Shown: positions 48,001 to 60,215, numbered from the stretch's first letter. The stretch is 64,000 bases of DNA from Epiperipatus broadwayi (GCA_028023455.1 JAQFVV010006203.1:14114348-14178347), one strand, 5' to 3'. The notes: a model not told the origin generated them from the sequence alone. Numbers and translations: made by a program.

Positions 48001-49634
48001 ATATATATATAACTAAGCTTATAACCTACAGTAATAACATCAAAGATAATGGTATGATCACATTTACTAAACGTAATTAAAAAGACATTATTAGAAAATA
48101 TACTTAAAGTCTTAACATAAACTAAAGTTCTAATCCCCTCCCCCCTTCATTATATTTCTTCACTAAAATTCCACATACATTAATACAATAGAAACTAAGT
48201 CTAAGGTGAGCTTTAAGAATAGTATACATATATATTTAAATGGGCGAGGATAAAGAAATACAAAAAATAATATATATAATTAATATATTTGTTTTTAATG
48301 AATATTGCTAGTAAAAGGATTGGCATTTGCATAATTCATAAAATAATCAGAGATGGAACTTTTCGTTTTCTCCCTCTGCATCAAAAAGTATATTGATAAA
48401 AAAAAAAACACATTTGAAAATCTCCCAATCTATCAAGCGTTTATAGTTTTAAAAGTTAAAAAAACAGCTTAATTAATCACTTGGCACTCCCTTCTAATGA
48501 CAAGAAGCTAAGCTAAAAATAACTATGCTGGTGAGGGCGGGAATCTATTGAAATATCATTTAAAATACAAATTAGATAAAATATTAGGAAAATAAGCACC
48601 ACATCAAATTAAAAGTAAATTAAATTATGAGGCTAACGAAAATAGTTATGTAATAAAATAGAAGGTCACTTATATTAAAAAATTACATAGTTGAGAGTTA
48701 TAAAAGTGTTTATAGGATGGGTTACAGAATTTACAAGTTATTGCTATTAAATTCTTAAACATTTAAGAATTAAAGAAAGTTAAATGTTCATAAATGGCAG
48801 CACCCCAACAGCATTACATCTTGGAAGCAGGTAGCAGATCTCCATATCAGTTCTTACAGCATAGCATCAGGTTCATGGATGTTTAACGGCATAGCAGCAG
48901 GCTGGCAGGAGCTGGATTAGGTATGGCCAGGAGAAGGTGCATCTTTTCCCTGCTTACTTAATGGTGTTCATGTTGAAATTTTAAGTGACATGGATTCGTT
49001 TGGCTGATGCCTTACGAATCTAAGTACTCTTCCTCGATGACTGTAATTCAATCCTATTTATATGATTCTTGTTTATCTCAAGAATGCTTTTAAGCTCCAA
49101 TACCAAAGGCTATAAAATACTGCTACAGATAAACTTTTAATAAGGAATTTTCCTTTTGTTATTAAGGTAGTATAAAACAATGCAATCAGGTTGGTATATT
49201 TCTGAAATAATTGTTCTAAATCTATTTCTAGCTCAGAAATAATTTTACTAATGATAAATTTCGTTAAGGAAATTGATTTGATTTTTCATAGAAATAATTA
49301 TTTTAAACATACTAATGGATTTTAGTTTGGAATACTTTTAGAAGCCACCAAGCCGATTGCATCACCTTGACTGCCATTACAGTAATACGTATTTTAAAAT
49401 AATATAATTTTAAATGTTTTAATATAAAATATACAAGCATAAATATTAATTTATGTACAATCCTCCAGTACCTTTAATAAATACATGTGATTTATGCCTA
49501 CATATGAACTAATAAAATATATAAAATAAGATCATTTATTTATTTTAGTTAAGAGATTATTAAATCTTTCGTTAACGGTTATTTTAAAAGAAAATTTAAG
49601 AAAAAATAAACTATATAGATGCGTATATAAGTGT

Positions 49635-49735
49635 ATGACTGGGATTTGAATTCGGTTTGGTAGTGAGGAATTGGATAGGACTATGAAGCATAATCTGAAT
49701 CTCAGATTAACCGCTTCAATAGCAAGTGATCCTAC
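49635..49735 (-). repeat. tRNA-like SINE head, class II type
   Basis: On the - strand GAAGCGGTTAATCTGAG resembles an A box and CGAATTCAAATCCCAG a B box, separated by a long arm as in Leu/Ser tRNAs. A relative is at 4780-4880. It abuts the Penelope-like fragment. Confidence 0.45.
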
Positions 49736-49925
49736 TGCAATTAATTGAAGAGAAGCTTGCTCTTTCATTTCAAGAACATGGACTTTGTGAATGACACACA
49801 TAGGTTTAAATGTTTGTATAGCTTGTGCTTAATATATATTTTTTCATTAAACTTAAATCTGTGAACATGGGATTACATAGCTTCATTGTCTGTGTGTAAA
49901 ACACATATAGAATTATATTTTAGCA
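49722..49925 (+). pseudogene. Third Penelope-like fragment: C-terminus and 3' UTR
   Basis: The + strand reads ASIASDPTAIN, a stop, REACSFISRTWTL and a stop, matching the C-terminus of the 45.8-46.2 kb copy. About 120 bp of shared 3' UTR follow, ending near GTGTGTAAAACACATA. It is inverted relative to the 45.7 kb copy, 3.8 kb away. The 45.7 kb copy has about 40 extra bases within the UTR. Confidence 0.7.
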
Positions 49926-50899
49926 TTGAAGTAAAACTTTATCTATTTATAACAAAAAATATGAATTTATGTAGTTTATTAAATATTTATGATTATTTTT
50001 ATACAATAATTGTATATTAATTATTTAAAACCAAAAGCATTCATATATACACTTTGACTTTATTTGTACACATTTCATTATTAAAAATAGAAATTAATAA
50101 ATTTTAGCATGGCAGTAATATAGAAAAATATGGTATTACAATCACCATGCCTTATGATACTGATCATATAATGTCATTTACTGGCATTGTGTTAGAATCT
50201 TTTGAGATGTTCTAAAATTATTAAAGAATTTTAATATTTTAAAGTATTTAATAATTTATCACATTAACATCTGTTTGTTTTAAAAATAAATTTAAAATAA
50301 AAAAGATTTTGTTGATTTTCTGAAGATTGCTTCCTGCACACTGTAGAATGACATTTTATATTCTTTGTTGTCATTACAAACGCATTTTTTCAATATTTGC
50401 TAAGTTCAAATATTTTTTTAGAATGTTTATAGTTTATAAAAAATATGTTTCTATTAAATGAAGTCCGATTTATTGAATTGTGATATAGAATGATTTAATA
50501 ATACTCAAATAAAAAGTTCAAAGATTAACCGAAGAGAACAATTTAGCCCATCACAATATGAGAGGGGTTGAAGAAGCTTTTATTTCCTAACAAAATAAAT
50601 ATTAAATTGTTTAATAATTATCAAATATTTATTTATATTATAATTTGGAAGAGCAAATATACGCTATTAATTACATTTATATGGACATGTACATTCACAT
50701 GCACAATTATATGTAGCCTCTTTTTTATAAATTGCTGTTAAATTTAATTTTACTTTTACACTAATTGCAATTGATAGTTAGAAATTATGATTGTTTATTT
50801 ATTATAATAAGTTTTACTTTTTGAAGATTAAATTTTAATTTATTTATGACAATATAATTTAGTAGGAAACAATTCATTTCAATGCATTATGAATTAATG

Positions 50900-51264
50900 C
50901 AAGGGTCCCCAACCTTTTTGCACTTAAGAGCACATTCTATAATACTGGCCAGGTGGCGGGCACCATTTATTTTTTCAACCAGGTGGCGGGCACCATTTAT
51001 TTTTTCAATGTAAATTTATAGTTGGATATTGTTAATAATACACATAATGTACAAAAAAATATTTATTTCAAAAATAAAATTTTAACATATAATTAACGTT
51101 TATATTTGTATGCTGTAAAAGTATAGTATGCCCTACAATTTGATTACAATATAATACAATAATTTATAAGAAATTTAAATTTATTTGTATCAGATAAATA
51201 ATTTTTTATCGTGTTTGGATAGCGGCGGGCACACGTAAAATGGTCTGCGGGTTGGGGACCCCTG
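50900..51264. mobile_element. hAT-type MITE with 8-bp target duplication
   Basis: Ends CAAGGGTCCCCAACC and, reverse-complemented, CAGGGGTCCCCAACC: a 15-bp TIR with one mismatch and the well-known hAT terminus. AATTAATG at 50892-50899 is repeated exactly at 51265-51272, the 8-bp duplication diagnostic of hAT. Inside, a 30-bp segment (CCAGGTGGCGGGCACCATTT and 10 more bases) is duplicated in tandem at 50949-51008. No transposase. Confidence 0.92.
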
Positions 51265-51289
51265 AATTAATGTTTCCCTGAAGGTTTAT

Positions 51290-51890
51290 GATGATCGTGT
51301 TTTACTTGTATTTTTATATTGGACTATTTCCATCATCTAATATGAGTATTGAATGTCTTTAGAAAAATTTAACTTTATTTAAATATTCCAAACACATTCA
51401 ATTGTTAGTAGTAGCACATCAAACAGGTTAGAATATGCACAATGTTTCAAAAAATATTATTCTATCCTCTTCTTCAGGTATTGCTGGCCTGACCAGTGAC
51501 TGTACTAGCATGGGATTTGAACCTGGACTCTTAGATTCTTGAGTATTGAATTTTTAAGGTAATACTCTAACAACCATGAATTGTTAATGTAATGCTCTAA
51601 CCAACAACCAGTTGGTTAGAGCATTACCTTAAAATTCAATACTCAAAGAATCTAAAGGTCCAAGTTCAAATCCCATGCTAGTACTGTCACTGGTCAGCCA
51701 GAATCACCCAAAGAAGAGGGGAGAATAATTCCTCTCAAAATGTTGTGCATATACTAACCTGTTTGATGTGATATTACTAACAGTAAAGAATGTATTTGGA
51801 ATATTTAAATAAAGTTCAATTTTTCTAAAGACATTCAATACTCATATTAGAATGGTGCAAATAGTCCAATATAAAAAAATTATGAATTAA
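51290..51890. mobile_element. 600-bp fold-back with an inverted pair of tRNA-like SINE heads
   Basis: Arms of about 290 bp mirror each other around 51595. Outer motifs are ATTGGACTATTTCCATCAT and the reverse complement of a close variant. On the + strand of the right arm, TTGGTTAGAGCATTACC (A box, 51612 on) and AAGTTCAAATCCCATG (B box, 51662 on) are in tRNA order. The left arm has the B box GGATTTGAACCT reversed. A shortened relative is at 63835-63990. Confidence 0.75.
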
Positions 51891-52498
51891 TATTTAAAAA
51901 CATAGGTATTGTATTTATCCTGAAAGGTTATTTTTTCAATAAAAAAAAGATTTTGTAAAGAAGTCTTTAGAAAGAAATTCATAAAAAAAAATGTATAAGA
52001 TTTATCGTCATATTGAAGAGATCATTAAAAAAAATTATAATATGACTATGCACGCTTAGTGCACACCATTTTCTGCCACATTTACTTAGCAAACAATTTG
52101 TATCATGTAGAATTTTAGAACAGGAATAAACACTATTTAAGGTCAATTTATTGAAGATAAGTCAGACAAAAATATTATCATTATGGTGTGCTTTCAGCTT
52201 GCAATTTCTACTTTTAATTGTTTGTTTTCTTGATTACATCATAGCAGAAGTTTATCTAGATAAATACATGAAATTTTTTTTTATATTTTCAGTGGTTACA
52301 AAAATAAGACCATTGAAATGTTCTAATTAATATTTCAAATCCAATCACCAAATTCTTAGTACTGCAATCAGGATTAGTGACTCACTTGCAGCTATTCTGT
52401 AACATTCATTTGACAGCAACAATTTGAACCAAAATGTACATTGATATTCATTTCAACTAAAGCATGTAGATGTCACTATCAGTCAAAGAAAAGTAAAT

Positions 52499-54080
52499 TT
52501 GGGAATGGATGAAGTTTTAGTAAATATTATTAAGAAATTAAATGAAAATAACTACTATACTTACCAATTAGGGGATATAGAATCAGTTAAAATTAAAAAT
52601 GGGGTGGGATTAAGGCAAGGATGCCCTATGTCACCTATTTTGTTTTTGTTGTATTTGAGTGAAATGGAGAAAGCAATAGAAAGACTAGGAAGTGAGATAG
52701 AGATACCATTAATGGGTAGCAAGGGAGTATATATTTTGCTGGGTCTTTTTTTGCGGATATTTTTTTGTGTGCAGAAAGAAGAGAAGATATGGAAGTTATG
52801 CTGAGGACATGTGCAAGGATGGGTATTAAATTTAGTGAAGAAAAATCAAATATAATGATGATTAATAATGGGGAAAGAGAAGATGTAGAATTTTTATTGG
52901 GGGATATAAAGTTAAGTGTGGTTGATGGATATAGTTATTTGGGAATCATCTTAAGTAATCAGGAAAATTACTTGGTTGAATGGGAGAAAAAATTGGTAAA
53001 TGAAGCCAAGAAAAGAAAGGGTTTAGTAAAGAAATTAAGTGTTTTCATATAATAAATATGATGTAGCTAGAATTGGATGGGAGTTGTAGTAGCAAGGTTA
53101 ACATATGGTAATGATGCATTATATGTTAGTAAAAGGGTATTAGATTACTTAAAGAAAGTACAAAGGGAAGTAGGAAGACATGCATTAGATGCAGAGGTAT
53201 GGACCACAAAGGAGGCAATTCAAGGAGAAATGGGATGGTCAAGCTTTTATATGAGAGATGCAAAAAGTAAAATGAAAAATGTTTGGTAAGTTGCAGTTTA
53301 TGGATGATAAAAGAATAGCCAAAATAGTATTTAATTGGGTTATGAGTAAAGGGCAGGCAATAAGATGGTTGAGAAAAGTAATGTGATATGCAAAGGATTT
53401 GGATAAAGAATTTATATCAGTATACTTGTTTAAAAGGTGGGATGATTGGGTTAGGAGGATTGTTGAGTGTTATAGTGGTAAGGAATGGGATAAAAGAATA
53501 GATGCATTAATAAAGAATAGGGAGTTGGAGAGATGGAGAGTAAAAAGAGTTTAAATACATATAGAAGTAAATGGAACATTGGGTGCGAGTTAATTTATGA
53601 TAATAGTAAGGAAAGTAGCTTATTGTTTAAGGCTCGAATGGATCTTTAGCATCAAGGGAATATACATGTAAATGGAAAAATATGGGTGATTTAGTTTGCA
53701 AATTGTGTAAGGAAGATATAGAAAATATTAAGCATCTGTTGATTGAATGTAAATGCTTGAAAGCAGAAAGGGTACAAATGAAGAAAGTTATGGGAGAATA
53801 AATATGAACAAAGTGATTATACAGAAAGTGGGTTGTTTTTATGCTGGGATTGGGAAAAGATAAGGAGGATTTAGATATAAAGACCATAGAATTGACAAAG
53901 ATTATGTTGTGGAAATGGGATGGAACAGATTATGGGAAAGCTTAGGGTGGGAAATGGAAGGGGAAGGTAAAGTGGCTAACAGGTTTCTTTGGGCATTGTT
54001 GCTGAGATTCCTGACTCCTTTTAAGGAGAAGTCATGGTATATCACATCAAATAAAGTCAATGTGATTAATTTTCAGGAGT
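52499..54080 (+). pseudogene. Decayed LINE reverse transcriptase and C-terminal zinc knuckle
   Basis: Frames in order carry GVGLRQGCPMSPILFLLYLS (RT motif around QGCPxSP), then after a +1 shift FADIFLCAERRED at the catalytic site, then GIKFSEEKS and SYLGIILS. Next come a thumb-like LTYGNDALYVSKRVLDYLKK and RHALDAEVWTTKEAIQGEMG. Near 53700, CKLCKEDIENIKHLLIEC is the C-x2-C-x8-H-x4-C knuckle of LINE ORF2. The usual catalytic F/YADD is FADI here, so an essential Asp is lost. Stops and shifts are numerous. The endonuclease half is missing. Confidence 0.8.
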
Positions 54081-54089
54081 AGGCTTAAC

Positions 54090-55990
54090 ATTTCATCAAA
54101 CAATAATTGCACTTATACGACCTTGACTTTTTATTAAAATCTTGAAATTGAAAATCCTAAGTTTATACATAGTTTGTTTACTTATTTTTATAAAATTAAA
54201 AAGGTTTTTGGTAGATGATGTTCACATCCAGATTTCAACATTTTTTGTTATCAGAATATCAAAGTAATTAGCAGGAAAAAATCCACCTATTAAAACAAGT
54301 TGGTTATATAAGACTGTTCAAGGCATTACACACCTGAAAAATTAATGTCTAGATTTTTCTTCAACATTTTTTAAAGCATAAATTATACAATATATTATAT
54401 AGCACTTATTTAAAAGTCTTTAAAATAAAGTGCTTTGAGAAAATAAATTTTATTATATTATTACTTTTATCTATTTGGGAGGGGTGTGTGCATTCTTTAT
54501 ATATATAAACTAAAGAGAAAATTTTAAAAATTTATTCTTTTCATAAACAAGGAGAAATTGTATTTTAATGATAAGAGTTTTTATCTAAGTAAATGCGTTG
54601 TTTTAAAAGACCATTGTCAAAATTTTACTGAATTACACTAGTTAAAATTTAAATATATGCTCTGTAACAAATAATATATCATACTTGCTAATTATATTTT
54701 TATAAGGAAATATAATTAAAATCTAGCTTTTTTCACATTTTTCTATTGACAGAAAATAGCTATCGTATTTTCAAATCAAGTTATATATTTTTTTCATGGT
54801 ATCGAGTATGTTTTGAATACCTACAATGTGTAAATTTACTTTCCCTGAATGCTTAAATAAAAAATAAACCATGCTGTATTAATTAGGCGTATTAATTTAT
54901 AAATATTTACTAAACTGTGTATTTTTTATTTTATTTTTAAATATGGTATATATTAATTTAATTCTATATTGCTATTTTTTATTGTGTATACATACTCAAG
55001 TTTAATTAAAATGATACTCAAATGTATGGTTTTTACTTATAAATGAATGAAATCTTTCAATAAGGCTGGATAAACTAAAAAACAACAACAATGAAATTGA
55101 TTGCCAGTACTTGTAAATATTTATAATACATGAGTCTGTGTAAGACAGGATAAACATCAAGATTCATACTGTACCCCCCCCCCCATTCAATCAAATCTAT
55201 CATTACATTATAATAGTCTCTATGGTGGGCATGTTAGTAGTATAAAGCATGAAACGAAAAGGATTTACCCAGAAAATATATGCTAATGAAACAACTCTAT
55301 GTCATTAACAATTTTAAAATTAAAAATGACATATTTCCAATAAATAACATTAATAAAAATAATATATAACACTCAAAAATAAAACAACAAATACCTATTA
55401 TGTTCATCATATATTATGATACTTAAAAATTTATAACCTAAACATTGTTGATTATTCTCAATAAAGAAATAAAAGTTTTAAATAAATTATAACTATAGAT
55501 TTATCCATCACCACTTATCATCATTCACCTATTTGTAAAACAATTACTTATAATGCATGTGTAATGATAATGCACATTATTTTAAAACTTGCTTCAATGT
55601 ATAAAAAGTCACATGCAACTTCTCTCATTTTCATGAACCCTTATTTTTTCACATATATCATGTATTTAATTGATTGTGATGTATCTATAAACTAGGGCAA
55701 AAATATTGGAATGATTTTTTTTAATACTAATGGTCATGTGTCTCTTTTTTAAATTTTATACATCAAAGAAAAGCATATAGATGACTTAATAATGTAATGG
55801 AAATACTACAAAAACACACTTATCATTATCTAATTTCCACAATGCTTTTTATCAAGTTTTGGCTGAACCAACAGACTTCTTCAGAACTAAATAACAATTG
55901 CTACTTGGTTAAAACTTTCAGTTCATAATAAAAAAAGCAATGCAAAGAGTGCACAATCAGAAGTATGTTTATATATATATATAGAAGCCA
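54090..55990. other. Intergenic, AT-rich; one hairpin motif
   Basis: Nothing coding. An 11-base C run is at 55174-55184. Near 55855-55900 the - strand has CTGAAGAAGTCTGTTGG and CAGCCAAAAC, a degenerate form of the hairpin motif seen at 22.9 and 47.4 kb. Confidence 0.55.
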
Positions 55991-55999
55991 TATAAACAC

Positions 56000-56187
56000 A
56001 TGATCACCATTTCTTATGGTTGCTTATAACTATTATTAAAACAGGCAAAATTCTCCATGCAGTATTCCACTCACGGGTGAGTAGGCACTAGACAGGGATT
56101 TTATGTACAAGCCTTCTGGCATCCATTGATTACTCTGGCTTGCACTGAGTAGCAACACTGTATGGAGAGTTTTGCCTGTTTTAGAAG
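56000..56187. mobile_element. Fold-back MITE, family B, internally deleted
   Basis: Left arm AAAACAGGCAAAATTCTCCA, right arm GTATGGAGAGTTTTGCCTG. The left terminus CATGATCACCATTTCTTATG is present. The ribozyme segment is deleted. Confidence 0.75.
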
Positions 56188-56913
56188 CAATATAATAAGA
56201 ATGGAAGTTTGAGATAACCTGGAGAAGTGAATAAATGAACAGTAAATCACAGAGGACTTATAAAAACTAATTAATCTATAAATGTCTTTCTGCACAAAAA
56301 TGCATTACTCTTACCACTTGCTTATAATTGCTCATATTTTATAGAATTCTAGATGACTAGTATATATCACTATTATATCATATAAATGATATTTAGCCCT
56401 TCAGGATCTTATATAGTATCAAATATAATATACATATATTTCAATTATACCAGAATTAAAAGCTTTATATACTTTCTTCATAAAAAAAAATCTGATTATT
56501 AAAATAAACATTCAATTTTAATTAATATTTATGATTATAAAAAATTTAAAATTTATCCAATTTTATAAGAATATTTATTTTATTTTTGATTAATATTGAT
56601 ATTATATCTTAATATTTAAAAAAAAAACTTAATATTTTTAAGATGAATCCATTATACTTACATGTTGCTTATACAATTTAGAAATATAAATAAAAACATT
56701 GTATTAGCAAATATGTAAATTACCATTCATATCAGTATAAATGTGTACTTGTATGTTGAATTAATTAGAAGTATATTTTGAAATTTTAATTTAAAAGTAG
56801 TATTATAGCAACTAAAGTTTTTAAATATATATACATACATAGAAAAAAGAAATAATAAATGTATAAGTTTACAAAAATTATTAACAGAAGAAAAAAAAAC
56901 ATAGATTTAAAAT

Positions 56914-57246
56914 AGGCAAAACTCTCCATACAGTAGTGCCACTCAATGCAAGCCAGAGTAATCAATGGATGCCAGAAGGCTTGTGCATAAAATCCCTATC
57001 TAGTGCCTACTCATCCAATATCCCCAGACTAGTTTCTGGCTTGTGGCCTTCGTCAATGAGGAGCTTTGTATCTGAGAGCACTGCACCTAGATCTTAGGAT
57101 CTAACGCAACCCTCCAGCAGCCACCTTTTATCTCTACTTAACTACAAAACTATGAGAATAAAATTGAAAACATAATATTTTCAATCTAAGCTCATTAGCT
57201 TATAGGTCATATAGGTCTAAACTCAGTTCAGTACCCATACATTTTG
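56914..57246. mobile_element. Family B element with hammerhead motif
   Basis: Starts AGGCAAAACTCTCCATACAG and follows the 18.4-18.7 kb copy closely to CATACATTTTGG. The ribozyme region is at 57013-57071 on the - strand. A second family member follows about 60 bp downstream. Confidence 0.8.
57013..57071 (-). pseudogene. Hammerhead ribozyme, family B, one core change
   Basis: Stem II GGC/GCC with CACAA loop, GAAA, stem III ACTAGT and C17 are intact. Stem I (CCTCA/TGGGG) is kept. The core reads TTGACGA instead of CTGANGA: the invariant first C is changed, so this copy is probably inactive. Confidence 0.6.
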
Positions 57247-57307
57247 GTATCTTTGGTTCTTTAATAACCATAGCCACCAATATTCTATTAAGCAAGATTG
57301 GTATTAA

Positions 57308-57490
57308 ATCACTAAACATCACATGATCACTATTTCTTATGTTTGCTCGTAACTGTTATTAAAACGGGCAAAACTCTCCATACAGTAGTGCCACTCAGTC
57401 AAGTCAAAGCTAGAGTAATCAATGGATGCCAGATAGTCATAACAGTTATGAGCAAGCATAAGAAATGATGATCATGTGATGTTTAGTGGT
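57308..57490. mobile_element. Complete short family B MITE flanked by TTAA
   Basis: The left terminus ATCACTAAACATCACATGAT and the right terminus, an inverted copy ending GTGATGTTTAGTGGT, are both flanked by TTAA (57304-57307 and 57491-57494). TTAA also flanks the terminus at 18345. It has no ribozyme and only 183 bp. TTAA flanks suggest, without proving, a piggyBac-type mechanism; the terminal bases are not the typical CCC. Confidence 0.7.
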
Positions 57491-57499
57491 TTAACTTAC

Positions 57500-59430
57500 A
57501 GATTTGTAAGACAATCTGCTAGCAATATATATATAAATTTCTATAATTTCTCATTAACTTTCACTTTTCTAGAGTACACCATTTTCTTTTTATTTAATTT
57601 TCTAGAAGCCCATTCACCATTAAGATGATTTATTTTATTTTAATTTAGAGTATTTGATCTTTATATGCTCAAATTATAGAGAGAGACAAAATTCTTTTGT
57701 TGCTATTAAAACATCTCACTCTCTTCGAGGAGTCCTAAAAATTAAAAAGAGTTCTCCCACAATTTTCTGATCTTTTTTTTTTTTTAAATACACCAATAAA
57801 GAATTAGGACTTTCTTTTATCTCTATATTACAGAAGACATAGCTAATTTAATAGCTATAATAACATAAATATTCTTGCAACTTTCATTAAGCATTATATT
57901 TGAGAACAAATTATTTTTTTAAAAAAATTAACATATTTTTACATTAATAATTTTTTTTTTGATCTTCCTTACATGAAATATTAATATAATTTTCCAGAAA
58001 TGGTTATTTTTTTTAATTTTTGAAATGTATATATCATCAGTGATTTTTAATAAAAAACAAATGTTTAATCTGCATGTGTTTTACATTTATTCTTACATTC
58101 ATGTATGCATTTCTAAAATATTTTCATTCAGTGAGTAATATAAAGATTATAAATTTACTTAGATATACATATAACAGCAGTGTTACGAATGGACTAGTTT
58201 TAAAGTAATATTAATGATACTATTTATTACTGATTTTCTTAAATTCACTATCTCATTATACATATGTTACTTCAGTAAACTGCTTAACTCATGCAAAAAC
58301 AAGAAAAGATTGCCATTGTAAAAATATAAAAAAAATTCATAATTTTGTCACTATGTTTAAAAATTCCAAATTTTAAAGTCAGACTTATAGTATTGAACAT
58401 ATATATATGCTGATGGTTTACACTATAGTTTAATATTCTACTTTTTAAATTTATTATTAAATGTGTGAAATTCATAAATCCTCCCCCCTCCCATTATTTA
58501 TAACATGAAAAATTAACATTATACAATATTAATTTCAAAAATAGTAAAAATAAATTTTACTTTTCATAGTGAAAGATTTATATTGCATAATTTTTTTTTT
58601 AATAAATTCTTCATAAGATAAAGCAAAAAAATAATATCAGCCATTGCAGAGTCTGTTTGACGTAATGAAAATGATGGGTGGAGGTAAGCCAGTTACCAAA
58701 TTTAAAAAATGACTTGCTTCCACATATTTATATTGTTAGAGCTTAATTTACTTCAAGCATTGCAAGATTAATGTAATTACGTACATTTAATTCTATTAAC
58801 AAACCAAATATAAAATGGGACCACCACATTCGCAAATCACCTACTTGTTATTAAAAAAAGTACTAAAAAAATTGAAATTTATTTACACATTGCAACTACT
58901 ATGTGCTATAGCATACTATACTTTTACAAATTGTTACATTCAGAATATATTACTTTTATCTGCACAAGAAACGTAATTAAAATTTCATATAATACTGATA
59001 ATTTAATATTACTTTGGATATTGCTTTATTTGTACTTTATTAAAATTAATTTTCAATTTAAGCAAAATTGATGAACTTTAGTTTATTCTTATGTTTTTTT
59101 ACATATTAATATTGCTAAAAAAAAATTCTATTCAAAATATAATTCAATTTTCATTATCTATAAATAATATAATTTTGTCAATTGTACTTTTTTTTTTATT
59201 AATTTTTTTAATTTATATCTTAATTTGTAAATGTAATGTTCGAATATGTTTGTAAATAAGCAAAATACACAGTAATGAAAGTAATCTAGTTTCTATTAAG
59301 AGTTTGGTAGTTGTGGGATAAATACCATGAAAACAGCAATCCTATTGTATTATAATAGAAACATGCTGAAAAAACATTTATAAAATGTAAAAAACAAATC
59401 AAAACCAAAATTAAATAGTAATCATATATA
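57500..59430. other. Intergenic between repeats and the SNAP29-like gene
   Basis: AT-rich. The only coding-like piece is at about 58651-58710 (+): after TTGCAG the frame SLFDVMKMMGGGKPVTKFKK runs to TGA. This could be the end of an unseen gene or chance. Confidence 0.4.
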
Positions 59431-59675
59431 TTTATTTAAAAGCTCGTGTACATACATACAAAAATTCACTAATGATCAACAATACATATATACATATAGG
59501 AACATCAATCCTTTTATGAAAAAACTCTTCTGTGATTTGTTTTTTATTTGCCACGTTAAAGCTCGTAGTCATTTTAATTTGCTTATTATGGTTTAGCAAA
59601 AACACAAAAAAATGCACTTTTTCATCTACTTCGATTGTTAACAATAGTAACTCACAATCTATTCCACAAGATATG
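59431..59675 (-). other. Probable 3' UTR of the SNAP29-like gene
   Basis: Sequence downstream of the TAG on the - strand. AATAAA occurs on that strand at 59548-59543 and again at 59436-59431, giving 3' UTRs of about 130 or 245 nt. Which one is used cannot be decided from sequence. Confidence 0.4.
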
Positions 59676-59842
59676 CTATGATTTAAGAATATCCCTCATC
59701 TGTCTGTTCTGATGTTTAATTGTATCATCAGCTCTGACTACTTTGCTATCAATACGAGTCAAGAGTTCACTCTGGCTATCCAATTCATCATTAAGTCCCA
59801 GGGCTAACTGCTTTAGTCTTGACATTCCTCCGGACATTAAAT
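59676..59842 (-). CDS. SNAP29: SNAP29-like Q-SNARE, last coding exon (partial gene)
   Basis: On the - strand, TTTTCAG (59849-59843) precedes an open 167-nt stretch ending in TAG at 59678-59676. Two leading bases complete a codon from an exon outside the identified region, followed by 54 residues. The peptide includes GMSRLKQLALGLNDELDSQ and later TRIDSKVVRADDTIK and MRDILKS at the end. It aligns without gaps to the C-terminal SNARE motif of SNAP29 (GLGRLKDIALGMQTEIEEQ in human). The Gln of ELDSQ (residue 23 of the exon) is the zero-layer Gln of a Q-SNARE. There is no transmembrane segment, as expected for SNAP-type SNAREs that act in endosome, autophagosome and lysosome fusion. SNAP25 or SNAP47 relatives are less likely by motif. 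Upstream exons were not found in 59.9-64 kb. Confidence 0.85.
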
Positions 59843-59884
59843 CTGAAAATACATTTTTTAAATTCTTATTTATTTTGTTAATCT

Positions 59885-60215
59885 ATTTCAAATATACACT
59901 GCTCCATATAAAAACAATTCAAATCACACACTATACTACATAGAAATAATTACAAATACACTGATCCATATAATTAAATCGCATCTTTAATACTCTTTGC
60001 CACATAACCTTAAACATATTTCGCTACAAATAGAAATAGCTTCACACACGTTGCACCATCTAGAAATATCCCCAAGACATACTGCTTGACATATAAAAAC
60101 CTTAAACTTACTTTATTTCATGAAAAATAGTCTCAAATATATGCTGCTTCATATAGAAATAGTCTCAAACACTGCTTTGCATAGTAGCCTCAAACAAATA
60201 CTTCTCCATAAAAAA
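59885..60215. repeat. Degenerate minisatellite beside the SNAP29-like exon
   Basis: About eight imperfect copies of a 35-45 bp unit of the form ACTGCTYCATATAGAAATAG followed by TCTCAAA can be read here. It starts about 40 bp beyond the splice acceptor, inside the presumed last intron. Confidence 0.6.

Noticed and set aside
51600-51690. Intact tRNA gene
   Set aside because: A and B boxes are recognisable, but the acceptor stem does not pair and the middle arm is too long. A SINE head fits better.
52765-52804. Programmed frameshift in the LINE RT
   Set aside because: The shift sits in a T-run beside a lost catalytic Asp in a copy with many other stops. Ordinary decay explains it.
59743-59943. 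66-codon open frame on the + strand
   Set aside because: It overlaps the SNAP29-like exon in antisense. The - strand reading has clear homology and a splice site.
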